Below are positions 59,707 to 64,000 of a stretch of DNA of 64,000 bases, one piece after another. Source of the stretch: an uncultured Pelagibacteraceae bacterium (GTDB taxonomy: Bacteria > Pseudomonadota > Alphaproteobacteria > Pelagibacterales > Pelagibacteraceae); contig CACGGB010000001.1 in the NCBI GenBank assembly GCA_902572475.1, positions 1 to 64,000 of the forward strand, given 5' to 3'. The notes under the pieces are model-generated. The model was given only the letters and a program-made list of their open reading frames with translations. It searched no databases and was not told the origin of the DNA. Position numbers and translations under genes: made by a program. Positions within the stretch are counted from its first letter, which is position 1. Each line of letters starts with the position of its first letter.

Positions 59707-60488
59707 CCACCAAGGAATAATCTTCCTACGTCTGGATTTTTTAAAAGATCATCCCCTTTACCTGCAATAGCTGTCTGACCAGATACTAAAACGTAACCTA
59801 TATCTGCGAACTCTAAACCTTTTTTTGCATTTTGTTCTACAAGTATTATTGTTTTCTTCTCTGCTTTTTGAAGATCCTCTAAAATTTCAAAAACCATATT
59901 AATATATTTTGGTTCCAAACCTATTGATGGTTCATCTACTAATAAAACTGATGGCTTCATAACTAACGCTCTTGAAATTTCCAATAATCTTCTTTCACCA
60001 CCTGATAAAACTTTTGCTGGTTGATTTCTTCTATTTCTTAATCTCTCATATTTTTGAAAAATTCTCTCAGCTTCCTCATAAGCTTCGTCTTGTTTATCTT
60101 TAATGTATCCACCCATTAAAAGGTTTTCCTCAACCGTCATATCAGGAAATACTGAATTATCTTGTAAGATATAAGCTATGCCTACTTTACTAAGTTTCTG
60201 AGCAGGAGTTAATGTCGTAATTTCATTTCCTTCTAATTCAATTTTTCCATCAAAAATATTTGTGAAACCATATATTGAGTGAAGAATTGTAGATTTTCCT
60301 GCGCCGTTAGGCCCTATTAAACATAACGATTGAGCCTTACTGACTGTTAAGTCAAAATTATGTAGTATCTCCATTTTTCCGTAGCCAGCATTTAAGCCTC
60401 TAATGGTTAGATGAACATCGTTAGGAGATAATTTATTTAAATCTTCTAAACCAGGTGCTTTACCTAAAACATCATATTGATTTGCCAT
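59703..60488 (-). CDS. livF: Liv-type ABC transporter ATPase LivF, operon 2
   Basis: The 261-residue ATPase has Walker A GPNGAGKSTILHSIYG, signature LSGGERRLLEISRALVMK and Walker B LLVDEPSIGLEPKYI. An N-terminal extension (NQYDVLGKAPGLEDLNKLSPND) is longer than in operon 1. It overlaps azlC by 4 bases and livG by one. Confidence 0.94.
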   Translation of the reverse strand: MANQYDVLGKAPGLEDLNKLSPNDVHLTIRGLNAGYGKMEILHNFDLTVSKAQSLCLIGPNGAGKSTILHSIYGFTNIFDGKIELEGNEITTLTPAQKLSKVGIAYILQDNSVFPDMTVEENLLMGGYIKDKQDEAYEEAERIFQKYERLRNRRNQPAKVLSGGERRLLEISRALVMKPSVLLVDEPSIGLEPKYINMVFEILEDLQKAEKKTIILVEQNAKKGLEFADIGYVLVSGQTAIAGKGDDLLKNPDVGRLFLGG

Positions 60489-61222
60489 TACTGCGCTCCT
60501 AAATAAGCGTCAACAACTCGCTTATCATTCTTAATTTGATCTGGAGAACCCTCTGCTAGCATTTTACCGTGGGCTAAACAGAAAATTTTTTGTGCTAAAC
60601 TCATAATGACTTTCATATTGTGCTCTATGACTAATAAAGTAATTCCATAATCTTTATTTATTTTAATCAGTCTATCTATAATACCGTTAATTAAAGTTGG
60701 ATTTATTCCAGCTGTAGGCTCGTCTAATAAGAGCATTTTAGGCTCATTCATTAAAGCCATTGCTAATTCTAGTAATTTCTGTTGTCCAAATGATAAATCC
60801 CCTGCTCTTAAATTTCTTTTTTGATAAAGACCTACAAAGTTTAAAATATTTTCTGCTTTCTCAGTAAGTTCAACAGGTACTTTTGCAAAAATAAATCCTG
60901 AGTCACTAGCTTTGTGACTTATTAGCATATTCTCTACACAGTTAAGTTTTGAATAAATTCTTGTTTGTTGAAAGGTTCTTAACAAACCAAGTTTAGCGAC
61001 TGCTGGCACAGGCATTTCAGAAACTTCTGTATTATCAAAAACTATTGATCCTTTATCAATCGGATGAGTTCCAACAATAGAATTAAATAAAGTAGTTTTA
61101 CCTGAACCATTAGGTCCAATTAAACCAACGATAGATCCCTGTTCTACCGAAACAGAAATATCTACGTTAGCTTGAACGCCGCCGAAAGATTTACTTACAT
61201 TTTTAACTTGTAATATACTCAT
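60488..61222 (-). CDS. livG: Liv-type ABC transporter ATPase LivG, operon 2
   Basis: The 244-residue ATPase has Walker A GPNGSGKTTLFNSIVG, LivG-type LLRTFQQTRIYSKLNCVENMLIS, signature DLSFGQQKLLELAMALMNEP and Walker B LLLDEPTAGINPTLI. It overlaps livM by 4 bases. Confidence 0.94.
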   Translation of the reverse strand: MSILQVKNVSKSFGGVQANVDISVSVEQGSIVGLIGPNGSGKTTLFNSIVGTHPIDKGSIVFDNTEVSEMPVPAVAKLGLLRTFQQTRIYSKLNCVENMLISHKASDSGFIFAKVPVELTEKAENILNFVGLYQKRNLRAGDLSFGQQKLLELAMALMNEPKMLLLDEPTAGINPTLINGIIDRLIKINKDYGITLLVIEHNMKVIMSLAQKIFCLAHGKMLAEGSPDQIKNDKRVVDAYLGAQ

Positions 61223-62283
61223 TTTAATTCCACCTGTGCTTTACGATCTTTTTCATCTATCACTTCACCAAATCTTTCAGGGTATTTTTCTCTCAACCAA
61301 CCCATTAATCCCTCTGGGAAATAAACTACGATTACTACGATTAAAACTCCTAACGCCACATACTGCCAACCTAATATTAAAGTCCAAAGACCTTCTTTAA
61401 AGAAATGGAATAAAGTTGCTCCAATTACTGGGCCCCACAAAGTTCCTTTACCGCCAAGAATTGCCATAAGAACCATGAATACTCCCATTTCTCTTCCGTC
61501 AAAAGCAACATCAGTTGAGTCTATATACCCAATTAGTCCGCCCATAATTCCACCTGCAAGACCACAGAAGAATGCAGAACACATCCAACCTACAATTTTA
61601 TATTTCATAGTTTGAATACCCATTGCCTCTGCTTTATCTTCATTATCTCTTATTGCATTTAAAATTAATCTAAATCTAGAACCATAAATATATTTAACAA
61701 AAACAAATGTTCCGACTAATAATGCAAAACTTAAAAAGTAGAAAAACTTTCCTCTAGCTTCAGCGTCAACAATTTCAGCAGGAAAAGGTGGTGTAGTAAA
61801 ACCTTGACCAGCTCCAATAATTTCTATACCTCCTGCTATCTCACCTGCAGCGATTCCTAAACCTAATGTGCAAATAGCAAAGTAGTGGCCTCTCAAACCT
61901 AATATAGCGTAACCTATCGCACCTGCTATAATAGTTGGAATAATAGCTGCTACTAATAATCCGACACCTATTCCTTGAAAATATTGCGCAGTAGTATGTA
62001 CGAATGTTTTTTCTCCACCACTCTCTGTCCATTCTGCTAATGGAAAAAACATACCAACCTGAACTGAGGCGGTTAAATACATTCCTAGACCATAAAAAAG
62101 AATATTTCCAAATGTGTTATAGCCCATCTCTCCGCCTTGTAAATTCCATGTCATTGCTAGAACGATCAAAACACAAAGATATGTAAGCTGAACTTTAAAA
62201 GCAGAAAATAAATAAGGCGCGGCTAAACCTAAAATGATTAAGCCAGAATATAAAATTAAATCTTTTTGTTTTAGTTTTTCCAT
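61219..62283 (-). CDS. livM: Liv-type ABC transporter permease LivM, operon 2
   Basis: The 354-residue permease has LivM motifs: GEMGYNTFGNILFYGLGMYLTASVQVG, GLRGHYFAICTLGLGIAAGEIAGG, LILNAIRDNEDKAEAMGIQTMKYKIVGWMCSAFFCGLAGGIMG and FMVLMAILGGKGTLWGPVIGATLF. The sequence differs much from operon 1 LivM, so the two systems are not recent copies. Confidence 0.94.
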   Translation of the reverse strand: MEKLKQKDLILYSGLIILGLAAPYLFSAFKVQLTYLCVLIVLAMTWNLQGGEMGYNTFGNILFYGLGMYLTASVQVGMFFPLAEWTESGGEKTFVHTTAQYFQGIGVGLLVAAIIPTIIAGAIGYAILGLRGHYFAICTLGLGIAAGEIAGGIEIIGAGQGFTTPPFPAEIVDAEARGKFFYFLSFALLVGTFVFVKYIYGSRFRLILNAIRDNEDKAEAMGIQTMKYKIVGWMCSAFFCGLAGGIMGGLIGYIDSTDVAFDGREMGVFMVLMAILGGKGTLWGPVIGATLFHFFKEGLWTLILGWQYVALGVLIVVIVVYFPEGLMGWLREKYPERFGEVIDEKDRKAQVELK

Positions 62284-63177
62284 TTATTTTAAATATTCCC
62301 TTTTTCTTGAAAGTTTAAATCTTCTGTAAACTAATATTAAGACTAGTAGTAAGAATACTGCCCCAATTCTAAATTCTGTCCCTAAAATATAATCAGCAAA
62401 TTCCTCAAAAAGCCCTAACCCCATCCCTGAAACTGCTACTGCTGGTAAGTTTCCAAGACCTGCAACAATAACTATCATGAAAGATCTAACTGTATATGGA
62501 AGCCCTACATAAGGGTGAAGTGTTAGAGTGATTGAAATTAAAGCACCCGCAATCCCACATAACGCAGCATTAATTCCAAACGTTGCAGCATAAACTTTTT
62601 CCGTATCTACACCTAAAATTTTTGCAGCTCTAGCATTTTGTGCTGTGGCTCTTATAGCTCTTCCAAGTCTGGATTTTTTCATATAAATAACCAAAGCTAC
62701 TGCATATAAAACACTTATAAAAGCTGAGAATATTTTTGAATTTGGTAAAGTTACTGAATTATCAAATAACATTGTTGTTCCGTATTCAGACTGTGCCACA
62801 ACTACGTCTGCACCAAAAATAAAATTCATTAGTTGTTGGAATACGATAGCAATACCAAAAGTGGCTAAAATAGAAATAAATAAATCTCGGTCCACAACTT
62901 TATTAATTACAAGTTTATAAAGTCCCCATCCCACAAAAAACATTATAATTGGAGAAATAATAACTCCCCAAGCAGGATGAATTCCCCAAAGATAAATAGT
63001 GTAGGCGATATAGCCCCCAAGAATAACTAAATCACCTTGTGCAATGTTAATTATATTCATCACACCCCACTGAAGTGCCATGCCGTATGCTATTAACGCA
63101 AATAATATACCTAAAAGAATACCATCCAGTGATGCCTGGACCATTAACATTGGAGCTTTAAAAATAAGAAAGTCCAT
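62284..63177 (-). CDS. livH: Liv-type ABC transporter permease LivH, operon 2
   Basis: The 297-residue permease has the LivH start GILFALIAYGMALQWGVMNIINIAQGDLVILGGYIAYTI and RAIRATAQNARAAKILGVDTEKVYAATFGINAALCGIAGAL, then VAGLGNLPAVAVSGMGLGLFEEF. It sits directly before livM and follows livK after a hairpin. Confidence 0.94.
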   Translation of the reverse strand: MDFLIFKAPMLMVQASLDGILLGILFALIAYGMALQWGVMNIINIAQGDLVILGGYIAYTIYLWGIHPAWGVIISPIIMFFVGWGLYKLVINKVVDRDLFISILATFGIAIVFQQLMNFIFGADVVVAQSEYGTTMLFDNSVTLPNSKIFSAFISVLYAVALVIYMKKSRLGRAIRATAQNARAAKILGVDTEKVYAATFGINAALCGIAGALISITLTLHPYVGLPYTVRSFMIVIVAGLGNLPAVAVSGMGLGLFEEFADYILGTEFRIGAVFLLLVLILVYRRFKLSRKREYLK

Positions 63178-63198
63178 AAAATTTTAAAACTTATAAAA

Positions 63199-63228
63199 GA
63201 AAAGCCCCTAGAAAACTAGGGGCTTTTC
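63199..63228 (-). terminator. Hairpin between livK and livH, operon 2
   Basis: A perfect 13-bp stem GAAAAGCCCCTAG/CTAGGGGCTTTTC with loop AAAA (63212-63215) lies in the 68-base gap after livK, with a T-containing tract following on the minus strand. It would partly terminate, giving more binding protein than permease message. Confidence 0.85.
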
Positions 63229-63245
63229 AAATTATTCAGAAGTTA

Positions 63246-64000
63246 TTAGCTTCTTTCAGACCATTTCGGGATTGGATGATAGAACTTATCAGAAGCCCAT
63301 TTTGTTGGAGCTACTACTCTATTCTCACAATCATCGCCTTTACATCTTACTTGGAACAAGATCATTGGCTTAGCAACGTTTTGGCCACCAGGTCCAAATT
63401 TAATGTTTCCATAGAAAGTTTGCATTTCTGTATCAACTAGCGCATCTCTAACTGCATCTCTGTCAAAAGAATTTGCTCTTTCGAACGCATCTTTAAACAC
63501 TAACAATGCTGCAGAAGACTCTGCTGATTGATATGGCGGGTCATATCCAAATTCTTTTTGGAAGTCTTTAGCGTATTTCTTACCAGAGCCAAAGAATTTA
63601 TCTTTGTAAGATAAATTTTTGTGCCACTGAGAAGCACACAATGCGAATTCTGATTTCTTTCCATGTTGTTTAGAAAGTTTTGCAGCATCACAGTGTGTCA
63701 TCGCTAACATAGGAACATCAACTTTCATTTCAGAAATTTGTCTGATTGCAGTTAATGCGCCTTTTGTGTGACCTGATACAACAAGTACATCTGGCTTAAC
63801 AGCTTTTACTTTAGCCAATGTAGCTGCCATATCGTTAAGTTCTTTTGGTAGTTTGTCATCGATGATGATCTCAGATCCAGTTCTTTTCGCTGCATCTAAA
63901 ATACCAAGTCTCACGTCTTGTGAGAAAGCATCTTGTTCAAATGCTTGAGCAATTTTTACTCCTTTACCACCGTTTTTTTCTACCGCTAAATCGATAGCTA
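63246..64000 (-). CDS. livK: Liv-type ABC transporter binding protein, 5' end beyond the window
   Basis: The track starts this frame at an internal GTG at 63914, but the frame is open upstream to base 64000 (AIDLAVEKNGGKGVKIAQAFEQDAF), so the gene continues beyond the edge. The visible 251 codons contain DAAKRTGSEIIIDDK, DVLVVSGHTKGALTAIRQISEM, YQSAESSAALLVFKDAFERA and a C-terminal VRCKGDDCENRVVAP. It is a periplasmic amino-acid or carboxylate-binding protein, first gene of operon 2. The signal peptide lies outside the window. Confidence 0.92.
   Translation of the reverse strand, partial: AIDLAVEKNGGKGVKIAQAFEQDAFSQDVRLGILDAAKRTGSEIIIDDKLPKELNDMAATLAKVKAVKPDVLVVSGHTKGALTAIRQISEMKVDVPMLAMTHCDAAKLSKQHGKKSEFALCASQWHKNLSYKDKFFGSGKKYAKDFQKEFGYDPPYQSAESSAALLVFKDAFERANSFDRDAVRDALVDTEMQTFYGNIKFGPGGQNVAKPMILFQVRCKGDDCENRVVAPTKWASDKFYHPIPKWSERS

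Noticed and set aside
61841-62032. 63-residue ORF on the minus strand
   Set aside because: Alternative frame inside livM of operon 2, rich in Arg, Tyr and Cys, with no family.
63500-63691. 63-residue ORF on the minus strand
   Set aside because: Alternative frame inside livK of operon 2.
1-64000. tRNA or rRNA genes, CRISPR arrays, insertion sequences, prophage
   Set aside because: I found no cloverleaf, no regular direct repeats with spacers, no transposase or phage genes, and no IS-like inverted repeats.

Overview
The window reads as a chromosome segment of a SAR11-type marine alphaproteobacterium (Pelagibacterales, close to Candidatus Pelagibacter). Several things point that way. Base composition is very AT-rich and lysine/isoleucine/asparagine codons dominate. 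Genes are packed with 1-4 base overlaps or gaps of a few bases. A tandem glycine riboswitch precedes gcvT. Two Liv ABC systems, a tripartite tricarboxylate transporter, AcuI, TspO and tandem Amt transporters are present. I see no insertion sequence, prophage, CRISPR array or tRNA/rRNA gene, and no intergenic stretch above 300 bases. The assignment comes from gene content and has not been tested by database search.

Layout. 1-10.6 kb: a cut-off SGNH-like gene, a CADD-type (pABA-forming) diiron protein, metC plus an MFS carrier, a 27-residue basic protein, a membrane protein, a compact structured RNA candidate (5060-5229, minus), mnmA, DUF3553, cysQ, recX, an ABA4-like membrane protein, a 2-hydroxychromene-2-carboxylate isomerase-like protein, a rhodanese and a glycosyltransferase-like protein. 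10.6-14 kb: two tandem ammonium transporters and HU. 14-19.6 kb: rseP, a LysR regulator, acuI and folE on the minus strand, with hisI, a putative 2OG oxygenase and DUF2237 facing away. 19.6-31.2 kb: a light and oxidative damage neighbourhood. It holds an FeS-BCP-family photolyase, a DCC thiol protein, DUF2256, a short photolyase-like protein, MsrA, TspO, SDRs, and a tight FAD oxidoreductase-DUF1365-cyclopropane synthase-DUF3833 operon. 31.2-35.7 kb: gcvT-gcvH-gcvP under the riboswitch, with that lipid operon only 9 bases downstream. 35.7-46.6 kb: DMT and MATE exporters, TerC, an FAD oxidoreductase, prpD, acnA, LysE, then a small redox/metal group (cytochrome c', DUF411, cytochrome b561, DUF4396) and csaA. 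46.6-53.8 kb: Liv operon 1, proC, an AbrB-type membrane protein and DoxX. 53.8-64 kb: an outer membrane protein, tctABC, a CsiD/GlaH-type glutarate 2-hydroxylase, azlDC and Liv operon 2, whose binding protein runs off the right edge.

How the genes fit together. Most of the window serves heterotrophic uptake of amino and organic acids (Liv x2, Tct, Amt x2, LysE, Azl) and their one-carbon/C4-C5 catabolism (glycine cleavage, aconitase, PrpD, GlaH). A second theme is protection against light and oxidants. The most unusual items are the unclassified RNA at 5060-5229, the FAD-domain-first photolyase, the coupling of the glycine operon to the lipid operon, and the Tct-GlaH-Azl-Liv block. Nine genes or reading frames absent from the ORF track or shorter than its limit were recovered by reading: 1-928, 4262-4345, 6468-6641, 7406-7549, 22253-22378, 24755-24919, 58611-58667, and the corrected starts of hisI and the 18133 gene.
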